Shown: positions 1 through 12,112, numbered from the stretch's first letter. The stretch is DNA of 64,000 bases from Leptodactylus fallax (GCA_947044405.1 CAMRHE010000505.1:992001-1056000), one strand, 5' to 3'. Notes: generated from the sequence alone by a model not told the origin. Numbers and translations are program-made.

Positions 1-1480
1 AAGGACTAGTGGAGCACAGTTTATAGAATTATAGAACTACAAGTGGATCACAATTTATAGAATTATAGGAGGACTAGTAGAGAACAGTTTATAGAATTAT
101 AGGAGGAGGACTAATGGAGCACAGTTTACTGAATTATAGAATGATGAAGACTAGTCTGGAGCACAGTTTATAGAATTATAAAAGGAGGACTAGTGGATCA
201 CAATTTATAGAATTATAGGAGAAGGACTAGTTCATCAAAGTTTATAGAATTATAGGTGGAGAACAGTTTATAGAATTATTGGACGTGGACTAGTGGATCC
301 CAGTTTACAGAATTATTGGAGGAGTACTAGTGGAGCACAGTTTATAGAATTATAGGATGAGGACTAGTGGAGCCCAGTTTACAGAATTATACGAGGAAGA
401 TTACTGGAGCACAGTTTATAGAATTATAGGAGGAGGTCTAGTCCAGAGCACAGTTTATAGAATTATAAGAAGAGCAGTAGTGGATCACAATTTATAGAAT
501 TACAGGAGGAGGTCTAGTGGAGCACAGTTTATAGAATTATAAGTGGAGGACTACTGGAGCTCAGTTTATAGAATTATAGGATGAGCACTAGTGGATCAAA
601 GTTTTTAGAATTGTAGGAGGAGGACTAGTCTTGAGCACAGTTTAAAGAATTGTAGGAGGAGGACTAGTCTTGAGCACAGTTTAAAGAATTACAGCAGGAG
701 GACTAGTGGATCAAAATGTATAGAATTATTGGTGGATGACTACTGGAGCACAGTTTATAGAATTATAGGAGGACTACTAGTTTTGAACATAGTTTATAGA
801 ATTATAGGAGGAGTACAAGTGGATCACAATTTATAGAAATATACAAGGAGGACTAGTAAAGCACAGTTTATAGAATTTTATGATGAGTACTAGTCTGGAA
901 CTAGAACAGTTTATAGAAATTTAAAAAGAGGATTAGTGGAGCAAAGTTTATAAAATTATAGGAGGAAGATTAGTAGAGCACAGTTTATAGAATTATAGAT
1001 GGAGGAATAGTCTTGAGCTCAGTTCATAGATTTATAAGAGGAGGACTAGTGGATCACAATTTATACTATTATAGGAGGAGGACTAGTGGAGCACTGTTTA
1101 TAGAATTATAGGATTAGGATTAGTCTGGAGCATAGTTATAAGAATTATAGGAAGAGGACTAGTCTGGAGCACAATTCATATAATTATAAGAGGAGGACTA
1201 GTAAAGCATAGTTTAGAGAATTATAGGAGGACGATTAGTCTGGAGCACAGTTTGTAGAATTATATGAAGAGGACTAGTCTGGAGCATAGTTTATAGAATA
1301 ATAAGAAGAGGACTAGTGTAGCACAGTTTGTAGAAATATAGGAAGAGGAATAGTGGAGCAGAGTCTATAGAATTTCCAGAGAAGGATTAGAGGAGAACAG
1401 GTTAAAGAATTATAGGAGGAGGACTAGTCTGAACCACAATTTATAGAATTATATTAGAGAAGGACTAATGAAGAACAGTT
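1..1480. repeat. Minisatellite, ~35-bp unit, about 40 copies
   Basis: Degenerate head-to-tail copies of a unit like GGAGGACTAGTGGAGCACAG followed by TTTATAGAATTATA fill the left edge. Units vary in length through small indels (a CTGGAGC variant recurs), so the array is old compared with the 312-bp satellite. It starts outside the window, so its real length is unknown. It lies on the downstream side of the LRR exon of NLR-L, where further LRR exons would be expected. Confidence 0.93.
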
Positions 1481-2109
1481 TATTTAGATTTAATTAATTT
1501 TAATGAAGCTGTTGGCGGCTGCAGTTACGTGCGGTCATCTGCCGTATAGGAATTTTCTTTTTTACATTACTAAATGACAAATCAATGGCAAGATGCAACA
1601 AAATAAAACAAACAACCCCACCATTGCTTCTTCCAATACCAACACCATGTTGATGCAGCATTCTGCTACCATAAGGGAATAATTTTAGGCTGCTTTTTTT
1701 TTTTCTGAAAGCCACTTCATGACTTTTCAACCAGGCATACAGCCACAAATTATTCTCTAAAATAACAATCTTATTGCACTTACAAGTCCCAAAAATGGGC
1801 AAATTTTTGAATAAATTTGCTTTTTTGCAATAAAACCACCATGTCTATATAAAAACCTATTGACAAGAACTTTCCCCCCAAACAGTCTAATTTTCAGAGC
1901 ATTTTAAATGTTTAAATGCTTAAAAGAAATAGTTTGTGCAGTGTATTGTTAAACTAGCAATTTGTATCTATTGCATACCTTTTCCCATAAACATACATGT
2001 CACCGTCACTTCATAACTTCATCTGTGTTTCCCTTAGAGAGCTAGACTTGGGGTAGATAGAGTCCTAGGAGCCCTGACAGTGCAATACATTAGGTTTTAA
2101 GCCAATTTG
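1481..2109. other. No gene seen; fragment of the 48-bp minisatellite element
   Basis: AT-rich sequence with poly-T runs and no convincing coding exon. The part at about 1980-2105 (TGTCACCGTCACTTCATAAC, then TAGAGTCCTAGGAGCCCTGA and TTTTAAGCCAATTTGA) matches the flanks and one unit of the 48-bp minisatellite element seen at 48650-51150, so this is a copy with a single unit. Confidence 0.5.
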
Positions 2110-2299
2110 ACGCTAGGTTCACACTAGTGTTAGGGTTTCCGTCGTTTGGGTCCACACCGAGACCCGAAAGCTATTGGGTCTGTCATGTTTCCGTCTGGTT
2201 CAGTATAATATATAATATCCTCCTTGCAGGAATTTTCTCTCCGCTAATTTTAAGCGGAATCTAGGATGGAGTGGTCAAATGCTAGTGTGAACCTAGCAT
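2110..2299. mobile_element. Palindromic MITE with 16-bp terminal inverted repeats
   Basis: The ends GCTAGGTTCACACTAG (2112-2127) and CTAGTGTGAACCTAGC (2282-2297) are perfect reverse complements around a 150-bp core without coding capacity. This is a short non-autonomous DNA transposon, superfamily undetermined. A related end (GTGTGAACCTAG) occurs near 30668. Confidence 0.8.
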
Positions 2300-2600
2300 A
2301 AGCTTTGGTTTGTAATAAACTTATTTGTCTCAAAGCAAATCTTTGGACCAAACCAGAAACTAAACAAATCTTTATTGGTTTGCCCATCTCTACCCAAGAC
2401 TTTCAGGTTCTGACACACATGTTTGGTGCTCAGGTGCTAAAACATATTTGTTAAAAATATTATATTTTTGCATCATCAGCCACGGTGTGTGTGACACATT
2501 TCTGATTTCATGGCATAGAGAGGAAAGGTGATATGGGAAGACTAGACAGTCAGACATTAGTAGAGACGTCGCATATGAAGGTGCAGTCAGTATCACACAT

Positions 2601-2764
2601 GATAGGATTAGATACACAGCTCAGCAGACAGCATTACACATGATAGGATTAGATACACAGCTCAGTATACAGTATCACACATGATAGGATTAGATACACA
2701 GCTCAGCAGACAGTATCACGCATGATAGGATTAGATACACAGCTCAGTAGAGATGTCACATATG
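2601..2764. repeat. Minisatellite, 41-bp unit, 4 copies
   Basis: Four units beginning GATAGGATTAGATACACAGC start at 2601, 2642, 2683 and 2724. The array is bracketed by two copies of a CATATGAAGGTRCAGTCAG motif (about 2571 and 2759), as if a longer unit had been partly duplicated. Confidence 0.85.
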
Positions 2765-2886
2765 AAGGTACAGTCAGCAGTTTATCTCATAGACATAACA
2801 ATGGAGCGGAGAAACAAAAAATAGAATAAAATCCATGTATAACTTGTCCCCAAATGTCTCATCCTGTACACATCTCTTATACTCAC

Positions 2887-3057
2887 TGTAATTCCTCTAT
2901 CCTGCAGGCTGGACTGGACAGAGCGGCCATCAAGTCACTGAAGTGAGGACCAGACAGATGGTTATAGGACAGGTCAAGTATCTTCAGGGACTGGTTATTC
3001 CTTATTACAGAGGCCAACTGGGTGCAGGAAGTGTCTGGTAGATTATTACTACCGAAA
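2887..3057 (-). CDS. NLR-L LRR exon (171 nt, ribonuclease-inhibitor type)
   Basis: On the minus strand a 171-nt open exon is bounded by acceptor TTCTTACAG (ending at 3058) and donor ACA|GTGAGTA (GT at 2886-2885). It encodes 57 residues with motifs such as NQSLKILDLSYNHLSG and SSPACRIEELQ, typical of NLRP-style leucine-rich repeats, and 171 nt is the standard exon size of that repeat class. Entry and exit are both phase 2, matching the phase in which the NACHT exon at 12125 ends, so direct splicing keeps the frame. LRRs in this family act in ligand sensing and autoinhibition. Only this one separate LRR exon is in the window; others may lie past position 1. The cysteine of the usual xLxxCxLT start is absent. 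Confidence 0.85.
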
Positions 3058-3179
3058 CTGTAAGAATAAGAAGATGAGAGTGAGTGATCTGTCCACAGAG
3101 CATTAATATAAAATCTGTAGATTATAAATGTTGAGAGAAAATGTCCCAGACTGTTATAAAATTCAGTCCTCACTAGAAG

Positions 3180-3510
3180 TCACCTCTAGGATTGTTGGCA
3201 GCTATGTGACACCAAATTCAAGTTCTAGAAATAAAGAATCCTTGAGTAATACCCTCAAGTAATAGCATGTCAGAAACCAGTGTTTATTGCAGTAAGTGGA
3301 ATATATAATGTTCATAAAACTTGATGGATAAATAAATTATCTATTACATCTCTCAGTCTGTGGCTCCTGTGTCCTCCATTCACCTCCTCTCTTCATATTA
3401 TTACATATCACATGTGGCTACTTTTGTCCTCTATTCACTTTCTGTCTTTATGTTACTACAAGTCACATGATGGAGCAGCAGTGACAATTACAGAATTTCA
3501 AGAAAAATTT
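3180..3510. other. Intronic sequence, nothing recognised
   Basis: Unique-looking AT-rich sequence between the LRR exon and the 312-bp satellite. No exon, RNA gene or clear repeat end was seen. Confidence 0.4.
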
Positions 3511-6500
3511 GTTAGGGACAAGAATCTCTCACATTGAGGAGAGCACCATTGAAGGTGTGTAGAGATTTTAATTGCCTTTCGCCCTCTACTTAGCATCTAC
3601 ATATCACAAGGCATTATGGGAAAGGAGCTGGGGAGCTCATGCGCCCTCTATTGGATGTAACAGATCCTCAATTTGCTTTTGACTCACCGAGCCTTAAGAC
3701 AGCAAAAGGGATCTTAGCCAAGCCAATTTCACTTATCTGCATACAGCGCTGTTTCCGGATTGTTGTCCTTCATCAGTACAGAGCAAAGTGAATTGGCTGG
3801 CTTAGTGGGAGGCAATGAGTGGGTTAGGGACAAGAATCTCTCACATTGAGGAGAGCACCATTGAAGGTGTGTAGAGATTTTAATTGCCTTTCGCCCTCTA
3901 CTTAGCATCTACATATCACAAGGCATTATGGGAAAGGAGCTGGGGAGCTCATGCGCCCTCTATTGGATGTAACAGATCCTCAATTTGCTTTTGACTCACC
4001 GAGCCTTAAGACAGCAAAAGGGATCTTAGCCAAGCCAATTTCACTTATCTGCATACAGCGCTGTTTCCGGATTGTTGTCCTTCATCAGTACAGAGCAAAG
4101 TGAATTGGCTGGCTTAGTGGGAGGCAATGAGTGGGTTAGGGACAAGAATCTCTCACATTGAGGAGAGCACCATTGAAGGTGTGTAGAGATTTTAATTGCC
4201 TTTCGCCCTCTACTTAGCATCTACATATCACAAGGCATTATGGGAAAGGAGCTGGGGAGCTCATGCGCCCTCTATTGGATGTAACAGATCCTCAATTTGC
4301 TTTTGACTCACCGAGCCTTAAGACAGCAAAAGGGATCTTAGCCAAGCCAATTTCACTTATCTGCATACAGCGCTGTTTCCGGATTGTTGTCCTTCATCAG
4401 TACAGAGCAAAGTGAATTGGCTGGCTTAGTGGGAGGCAATGAGTGGGTTAGGGACAAGAATCTCTCACATTGAGGAGAGCACCATTGAAGGTGTGTAGAG
4501 ATTTTAATTGCCTTTCGCCCTCTACTTAGCATCTACATATCACAAGGCATTATGGGAAAGGAGCTGGGGAGCTCATGCGCCCTCTATTGGATGTAACAGA
4601 TCCTCAATTTGCTTTTGACTCACCGAGCCTTAAGACAGCAAAAGGGATCTTAGCCAAGCCAATTTCACTTATCTGCATACAGCGCTGTTTCCGGATTGTT
4701 GTCCTTCATCAGTACAGAGCAAAGTGAATTGGCTGGCTTAGTGGGAGGCAATGAGTGGGTTAGGGACAAGAATCTCTCACATTGAGGAGAGCACCATTGA
4801 AGGTGTGTAGAGATTTTAATTGCCTTTCGCCCTCTACTTAGCATCTACATATCACAAGGCATTATGGGAAAGGAGCTGGGGAGCTCATGCGCCCTCTATT
4901 GGATGTAACAGATCCTCAATTTGCTTTTGACTCACCGAGCCTTAAGACAGCAAAAGGGATCTTAGCCAAGCCAATTTCACTTATCTGCATACAGCGCTGT
5001 TTCCGGATTGTTGTCCTTCATCAGTACAGAGCAAAGTGAATTGGCTGGCTTAGTGGGAGGCAATGAGTGGGTTAGGGACAAGAATCTCTCACATTGAGGA
5101 GAGCACCATTGAAGGTGTGTAGAGATTTTAATTGCCTTTCGCCCTCTACTTAGCATCTACATATCACAAGGCATTATGGGAAAGGAGCTGGGGAGCTCAT
5201 GCGCCCTCTATTGGATGTAACAGATCCTCAATTTGCTTTTGACTCACCGAGCCTTAAGACAGCAAAAGGGATCTTAGCCAAGCCAATTTCACTTATCTGC
5301 ATACAGCGCTGTTTCCGGATTGTTGTCCTTCATCAGTACAGAGCAAAGTGAATTGGCTGGCTTAGTGGGAGGCAATGAGTGGGTTAGGGACAAGAATCTC
5401 TCACATTGAGGAGAGCACCATTGAAGGTGTGTAGAGATTTTAATTGCCTTTCGCCCTCTACTTAGCATCTACATATCACAAGGCATTATGGGAAAGGAGC
5501 TGGGGAGCTCATGCGCCCTCTATTGGATGTAACAGATCCTCAATTTGCTTTTGACTCACCGAGCCTTAAGACAGCAAAAGGGATCTTAGCCAAGCCAATT
5601 TCACTTATCTGCATACAGCGCTGTTTCCGGATTGTTGTCCTTCATCAGTACAGAGCAAAGTGAATTGGCTGGCTTAGTGGGAGGCAATGAGTGGGTTAGG
5701 GACAAGAATCTCTCACATTGAGGAGAGCACCATTGAAGGTGTGTAGAGATTTTAATTGCCTTTCGCCCTCTACTTAGCATCTACATATCACAAGGCATTA
5801 TGGGAAAGGAGCTGGGGAGCTCATGCGCCCTCTATTGGATGTAACAGATCCTCAATTTGCTTTTGACTCACCGAGCCTTAAGACAGCAAAAGGGATCTTA
5901 GCCAAGCCAATTTCACTTATCTGCATACAGCGCTGTTTCCGGATTGTTGTCCTTCATCAGTACAGAGCAAAGTGAATTGGCTGGCTTAGTGGGAGGCAAT
6001 GAGTGGGTTAGGGACAAGAATCTCTCACATTGAGGAGAGCACCATTGAAGGTGTGTAGAGATTTTAATTGCCTTTCGCCCTCTACTTAGCATCTACATAT
6101 CACAAGGCATTATGGGAAAGGAGCTGGGGAGCTCATGCGCCCTCTATTGGATGTAACAGATCCTCAATTTGCTTTTGACTCACCGAGCCTTAAGACAGCA
6201 AAAGGGATCTTAGCCAAGCCAATTTCACTTATCTGCATACAGCGCTGTTTCCGGATTGTTGTCCTTCATCAGTACAGAGCAAAGTGAATTGGCTGGCTTA
6301 GTGGGAGGCAATGAGTGGGTTAGGGACAAGAATCTCTCACATTGAGGAGAGCACCATTGAAGGTGTGTAGAGATTTTAATTGCCTTTCGCCCTCTACTTA
6401 GCATCTACATATCACAAGGCATTATGGGAAAGGAGCTGGGGAGCTCATGCGCCCTCTATTGGATGTAACAGATCCTCAATTTGCTTTTGACTCACCGAGC

Positions 6501-6959
6501 CTTAAGACAGCAAAAGGGATCTTAGCCAAGCCAATTTCACTTATCTGCATACAGCGCTGTTTCCGGATTGTTGTCCTTCATCAGTACAGAGCAAAGTGAA
6601 TTGGCTGGCTTAGTGGGAGGCAATGAGTGGGTTAGGGACAAGAATCTCTCACATTGAGGAGAGCACCATTGAAGGTGTGTAGAGATTTTAATTGCCTTTC
6701 GCCCTCTACTTAGCATCTACATATCACAAGGCATTATGGGAAAGGAGCTGGGGAGCTCATGCGCCCTCTATTGGATGTAACAGATCCTCAATTTGCTTTT
6801 GACTCACCGAGCCTTAAGACAGCAAAAGGGATCTTAGCCAAGCCAATTTCACTTATCTGCATACAGCGCTGTTTCCGGATTGTTGTCCTTCATCAGTACA
6901 GAGCAAAGTGAATTGGCTGGCTTAGTGGGAGGCAATGAGTGGGTTAGGGACAAGAATCT
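3511..6959 (-). repeat. 312-bp satellite, 11 perfect copies plus 17-bp partial
   Basis: Units start at 3511 and then every 312 bp (3823, 4135, 4447 and so on to 6631), with a broken copy from 6943. By eye the copies show no substitution at all; lines 312 x 5 or 312 x 10 bases apart are identical. Such homogeneity points to very recent amplification or conversion, or to an assembly of collapsed or expanded repeats. Each unit carries a hammerhead-like ribozyme on the minus strand (listed separately). The array sits in the NLR-L intron between the NACHT exon and the LRR exon, with the ribozymes in the sense direction of that gene. Confidence 0.97.
3713..3805 (-). ncRNA. Type I hammerhead ribozyme motif, first of 11 copies
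   Basis: Read on the minus strand: the inverted repeat 3786-3805 / 3713-3734 forms a long outer stem I (two bulges, one mismatch). A 3x1 internal loop follows, then a 6-bp inner stem I (TCTGTA with TGCAGA, one G-U). Next are CTGATGA (3776-3770), stem II GGA/TCC closing a CAACAA loop, GAAA (3755-3752), the palindrome ACAGCGCTGT as stem III, and the cleavage site GTA ending at 3742. The order and the strand polarity match a type I hammerhead, and a minimal palindromic stem III is known from newt satellite and Penelope-like element hammerheads. Odd point: an A-G mismatch at the base of stem II, which may weaken activity. The same motif recurs at +312 x n up to 6833-6925. Confidence 0.75.
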
Positions 6960-7459
6960 GTGGCAGAATGTCAGTGTTCCTGTCAGTTGAAAAGTGAAGA
7001 ATTAAAAACAAACAAACAAAAAAAAACCTCCAAAATTATACCATCATTCCACCATCATCACGTTAAAGAAATGATTGAGAAAAGTGAAGACTTTTTTATA
7101 CTGAGGCTGTGCATTGGCCTTAATATTTAATATCACTGCTGCCACCACCTTCTTCCCCAGATGTCACCTTGACCAGGATGCCAGGTCTATCCGCAACATA
7201 ATTCTCTTTGGCAATGACATCATCTTTCCCATTTTTTTTTCTAACTCATCATGGCCGGGAGATTCTTCTCACACCCTCTTATTTCCCACCTCAAGCCCTT
7301 ACCAGCATGATTAATACCTGTACCCCCCGCCACTTCTATCTCCACCACCAGCATCATCAATAATGTTTTCAACACATGCTGCCTCCACCTCTAAATAAGG
7401 CTATCTGTTCTCATTCAACTCATCAAGAAGACTCGGGCAAGGATAAATATTTCACTCAG
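6960..7459. other. Intronic sequence, no gene seen
   Basis: Simple A-rich stretch at 6998-7026 followed by unique-looking sequence. Two short open frames here lack splice context and family resemblance. Confidence 0.4.
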
Positions 7460-7790
7460 CAGGTGGAAAAATTTGATTTGACCGATTTACCGAAGTTTCC
7501 AAAAAGATTTGCTTCGATCCGAATTAATTTGCGGCGAATAGTGTTAAAAAACAGCTATTTCCTGGCTTCAGAGATCCTGTATAGTGGTGTAGAACACTGT
7601 GCCTTGCAGTAACACACATAGGGAGCCTACTGTGGAAGTGAATCAATACTGTGAGTCAGTATGACACGCACATGACAGGCGTCGCTCTTAGAACCACTGC
7701 ACACTTCACTTATTTGGACAGTTACGGGGCCAAAACTGACCAACTAACTCAAGTGTGAACTCAGCCTTACAGGTCCATGCTAATGCCAGG
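7460..7790. mobile_element. Interspersed repeat fragment, probably hAT-like
   Basis: Sequence around TTTGCTTCGATCCGAATTAA and the GTGTGAACTCAGCCTTAC end has the character of the short hAT-like elements scattered in this window. No complete terminal repeats were delimited, so the class is tentative. Confidence 0.35.
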
Positions 7791-8488
7791 TATAAAGAAC
7801 CGTGCAGAGGCCCAAGATCCTACTGTAGCGTGAAAGAGCGCACTCCTTTTACACCGTCATCTACTGATTCCATATAGATGTCTATGGAATATTTTTTTCT
7901 CAGCAAGTTCCACATAACTACTATGGATCTGTGTCACTGAAGATGAAGAAGACATGATTTGTGTTACAACATTAGAGGAAAAGCACACAAAAGTCAGACT
8001 CAAGATTGTATCAGATGCAATATCCTCCTGTGACTAAGAGGTAATCAAAAACTTCATCTTCATTCCCAGGAAGTACTATCCTGAAGCTTCTGGCAGTGCC
8101 ACTACAACCAGAAGTAGTGTTGCCACCCACATTCTTATTGTTAGTACTTGCACAAGTGTTTCCTCCTCCGCCTGTCCCTCCCTGTTTTTTTTCCCAGTCA
8201 TTTTAATGTACACTGCTTCATTATAGTGGTTGGCAACAATTATGACACTGTGTGTCTTTTATTTGTTTTGTTTTTTACAAAAAAAATTTTTAAAAATCAA
8301 GAAACGTTGCAGAGTACTAAAAGGGTGACCTAGTCAGTGACTATTAGATTAGAACTGCAACAGGCAACTTGTTTCTTTTGCCCTTAAAATGGCTGCAGTT
8401 TGTATGTATATTGGTTAACCAAAATAAAAAAAACCTTAAACATATTAGTAGGCTGCGACACACTGTTTATTAGGTGCAAAAAACGCCC
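7791..8488. other. Intronic sequence, nothing recognised
   Basis: No exon or RNA gene was seen. The segment ends with CTGCGACACACTGTTTATTAG, a motif that recurs in diverged form near 8950 and 9032, so parts are low-copy internal repeats. Confidence 0.35.
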
Positions 8489-8930
8489 TTAAAAGGGACC
8501 TTTCACTATCTCCACCAATTAAATTTCTTAGCATCTGTGAATATGTGCCGCTCCACTGATTCCAGTACAACTGGATTTTGTTCTCTAGCTCCCACCTTTC
8601 CTGAGCAACAAGCACAAGCATAATGTACTATTTAATCACTGTAATGTCAATAGAGCAGTGTCAGGGAAAGGGTGTGATTCAGAGCTCCAATCAGAGGCAG
8701 CCAGTGTCAGAGCTCAGAATCACACCCCTTGTCTGCTCCTGCCTGACACCGCCATCCTGACATTCTGAGTCTAAATAGTATATGAACCACCAAAACTAAC
8801 AGCATTGATTGCTTGGGAATAGTGGGGACTAGAGAAAAAAAATTCCAACTGTGCCAGATTCAGTGAAACAGCAGCTATCACTTGTTGTAAAGAGCTTGAG
8901 ATGTAGGAAGTGGTGAAATGTCCTCTTTAA
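8489..8930. mobile_element. MITE with TTAA ends (piggyBac-like?)
   Basis: The 442-bp unit starts TTAAAAGGGACCTTTCACTA and ends TGGTGAAATGTCCTCTTTAA, imperfect inverted repeats both ending in TTAA, the target favoured by piggyBac-type elements. A related but decayed copy lies at 11873-12112. There is no open reading frame. Confidence 0.6.
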
Positions 8931-9475
8931 CAAACATCATTTTTTCTGTGTCACACTGTTTATTAGGTGAGCAAAAAAAAAAAAAAGATTATGGCAGGTG
9001 TAAGAAAGATTTTTTTTTTTAGATTAGCAAGCTCTGTCACACTCTTTATTGAGTGAACAAAGAAAATAGCCCTTATATAACAGATTTTTTTTTTTCAAAT
9101 TAGTGACACAATCAGCATTTTACTGTTACAAAAGTGTTTTTCACTAATTCACTTTGTCAGTAAAAACTATGTTTAAACATTCTGCATATAGATTAATCTA
9201 CTCTTACAAAACAGACTTAGAAAAAAATTACATTATTGCCAATAAAAGGATTAACTGACCTTTGTCTGTCTGTATTACTTCTGCGGTCAGGCTCACACAG
9301 TACAGATATTCTCACTCCTATCTATGATTTCAATCAATAATCTGTCTCTAACTGATTAAATCTGACTAAACTGTGTTCTACTTTGCCTGCTCCTAGCTCT
9401 ATCGCAAGCTTAGCAGCTCTCAAACATGCATTGAGATGAATAACACATTCATCGCCTACTTCCGCCATTACTGAA
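8931..9475. other. Diverged repeat-like intron sequence, no gene
   Basis: Contains poly-A and poly-T runs and two further copies of a CACTNTTTATTRRGTGARCAAA motif. It partly resembles sequence at 45400-45600. No coding exon is visible. Confidence 0.35.
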
Positions 9476-9766
9476 ATGCCTCATGTTCCTGCCCGCAGCA
9501 CTTTATATATTGTTTATGATATCAGCACTGTAAAGTGTCCACCTGCCACTGATTATTGGCTGAGAGGCTTTCAGGTGGTTCCAGAACATCACAAGACACA
9601 TGCTGCTTCTGTATTTTTCTGTGCTATACATGTGGCTACGACCATTTTAGTTTATCCAAGGGAAATCTCCAATTATCCGGTTTTGTTAAAAACAAGAACA
9701 ATTTGGAATATTTGGGTAGATACAGCTCATGACGAATTGGTTTGCTCATCTCTACCCTTAATGTAA
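9476..9766. mobile_element. hAT-like interspersed repeat, copy 1
   Basis: The region ends in TTGGTTTGCTCATCTCTACC and contains TTGGCTGAGAGGCTTT and a CTATACATGTGGC-like block. The same blocks occur in opposite orientation at 43855-44140 (GCCTCTCAGCCAATA, GCCGCCACATGTA). This is one dispersed family whose end reads TAGAGATGAGC on the other strand, a motif common at the ends of amphibian hAT-like repeats (from memory, not searched). Confidence 0.55.
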
Positions 9767-10540
9767 AATTGCTTAATTCAGATGTTAAAAGACATTTGAC
9801 GTTACAGGAGCTCTGTAGGTTACATATAAATATTGCATTTGTACAATAATCTCATTATGACTGCGGGCTCATTTAACTTTGCAAAATGCAGCTGCTGGGG
9901 ACTTTAATATTCTTTTTTAAATAAAATTTTGAAATAGTCCCTCCTCTACCTGATCTCCGACCTCTTTGGTGCTTGCCCTACTGTCAGGGGGGTTTTTGCA
10001 ATCTCATTTGTTATCAAGCGCTATACGATTTATGGCACGTCAATAATCCCACTGTCAATAATATACTTTTTTCTCTGAAATTCTCCTAAACTATTTATCC
10101 GAGAATGAATCTCCAGACATTTCAGTCACAGTTCTCTGGAGGAAATGCATTTCTATTGCCACTCAACTGAAATAAAAAACTGGTGTGTGACAGGTTGTGC
10201 ATGAGAAGGAGCTGCACTTGAAGCCTTCCTTGCTTAAAATCTATTTAGATCCCTCTTAAAATGGGTCATTGACTTCCACTCAGCTTTACACTTTATCATC
10301 AATCAAGGTGAATAATGGATGGGATGGAAGTTCTCCTCTTGAATTCAGATACGGAGAACACCTTCGATATTCTCATGTGGTCGTTTATGTTTCATATTCT
10401 GAAACAGTTTGACTTTGAGGGTCAGATGTTATGGGCGGTGGCCTCTACTTCTCACCATTTGTGACTATCCGCCTTTTTAACAACCATTCTCGACCCTTGC
10501 AGATTCAAAATGAGACATTGCAAGGTTCCCCTTCCTTTAA
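9767..10540. other. Intronic sequence, no gene seen
   Basis: No exon or clear repeat end is apparent. It leads into the 48-bp minisatellite. Confidence 0.35.
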
Positions 10541-10544
10541 GCTG

Positions 10545-11660
10545 ACAGTGTCATACACTATGTTTTATAGATGTACAGTCCTAGGAGCCCTAAGAGTGTC
10601 ATACACTATGTTTTATAGATATATAGTCCTAGGAGCCCTGACAGTGTCATACACTATGTATTATAGATATAGTCCTAGAAGTCCTGACAGTGTCATACAC
10701 AATGTATTATAGATATATAGTCCTAGGAGTCCTGACAGTGTCATACACTATGTATTATAGATATATAGTCCTAGGAGCCCTGACAGTGTTATACACTATG
10801 TATTATAGATATATAGTCCTAGGAGACCTGACACTGTCATACACTATGTTTTATAGATGTACAGTCCTAGGAGCCCTAAGAGTGTCATACACTATGTTTT
10901 ATAGATATATAGTCCTAGGAGCCCTGACAGTGTCATACACTATGTATTATAGATATAGTCCTAGGAGCCCTGACAGTGTCATACACTATGTTTTATAGAT
11001 ATATAGTCCTAGGAGTCCTGACAGTGTCAAACACTATGTATTATAGATATATAGTCCTAGAAGTCCTGACAGTGTCATACACAATGTATTATAGATATAT
11101 AGTCCTAGGAGTCCTGACAGTGTCATACACTATGTATTATAGATATATAGTCCTAGGAGCCCTGACAGTGTTATACACTATGTATTATAGATATATAGTC
11201 CTAGGAGACCTGACACTGTCATACACTATGTTTTATAGATATATAGTCCTAGGAGTCCTGACAGTGTCAAACACTATGTATTATAGATATATAGTCCTAG
11301 GAGCCCTGACAGTGCCATACACTATGTTTTATAGATATATAGGCCTAGGAGTCCTGACAGTGTCATACACTATGTATTATAGATATATAGTCCTAGGAGT
11401 CCTGACAGTGTCATACACTATGTATTAAAGATATATAGTCCTAGGAATCCTGACAGTGTCATACACTATATTTTATAGATATATAGTCCTAGGAGTCCTG
11501 ACAGTGTCATACACTATGTATTAAAGATATATAGTCCTAGGAATCCTGACAGTGCCATACACTATGTATTATAGATATATAGTCCTAGGAGTCCTGACAG
11601 TGTCATACACTATGTATTATAGATATATAGTCCTAGGAGCCCTGACAGTGTCATATACTG
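10545..11660. repeat. Minisatellite, 48-bp unit, about 23 copies
   Basis: Tandem units around AGTCCTAGGAGCCCTGACAG with TGTCATACACTATGTATTAT recur every 48 bp (for example 10577 to 10625). Because 48 is divisible by 3 the array gives long open frames (SYTMYYRYIVLG repeated) that are artefacts. Blocks of neighbouring units are duplicated together, indicating higher-order expansion. The same unit occurs at about 2050, 48690-51140, 62120-62425 and 63190-63400. Confidence 0.95.
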
Positions 11661-11872
11661 TTTTGAGACAATATAAAATCTGATTTGTTACAAACGTATT
11701 CAACCAGAAACACATCTGTGGATGAAACCACCTGGATCTGAAAAACTGCATCCTTCAGGTCATTCGACCCATCTCTGGGTTCCAAAGGCAGAAATGTTAA
11801 ATGACCCCTCTCTGGGACTTCTAGTGTTAAGAGGTTTGCCCATCTCTATTTGCTGCATCTATATAATGGACC

Positions 11873-12112
11873 TTAAAGAGGACCATTCACCACTTCCACC
11901 AATTCAAGTTCTTAGCATCTGTTAATAGGCTCCATTGCTTTGATTCTAGCGCAGTTAGTTTTGGTGCCAAAACTAACAGCATTGATTGCTCAGGAATGGT
12001 GGGGGCTATACAGAGAAAAGTCTAACTGCGACAGAATCAGTGAAGCAACAACTATTAAATGATACAAAGAGCAGGATTTGTTGGATGTGGTGAAACAGCA
12101 ACATAAAATTTA
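11873..12112. mobile_element. Decayed TTAA-type MITE next to the NACHT exon
   Basis: Begins TTAAAGAGGACCATTCACCA and shares the blocks CCACCAATT and TTCTTAGCATCTGT with the element at 8489-8930. The right end is degraded. It reaches within about 15 bp of the splice donor of the NACHT exon. Confidence 0.5.

Noticed and set aside
10431..11428. Three long open frames of SYTMYYRYIVLG repeats
   Set aside because: They are the translation of a 48-bp minisatellite whose unit length is a multiple of 3; they shift frame between units and have no start or splice context.
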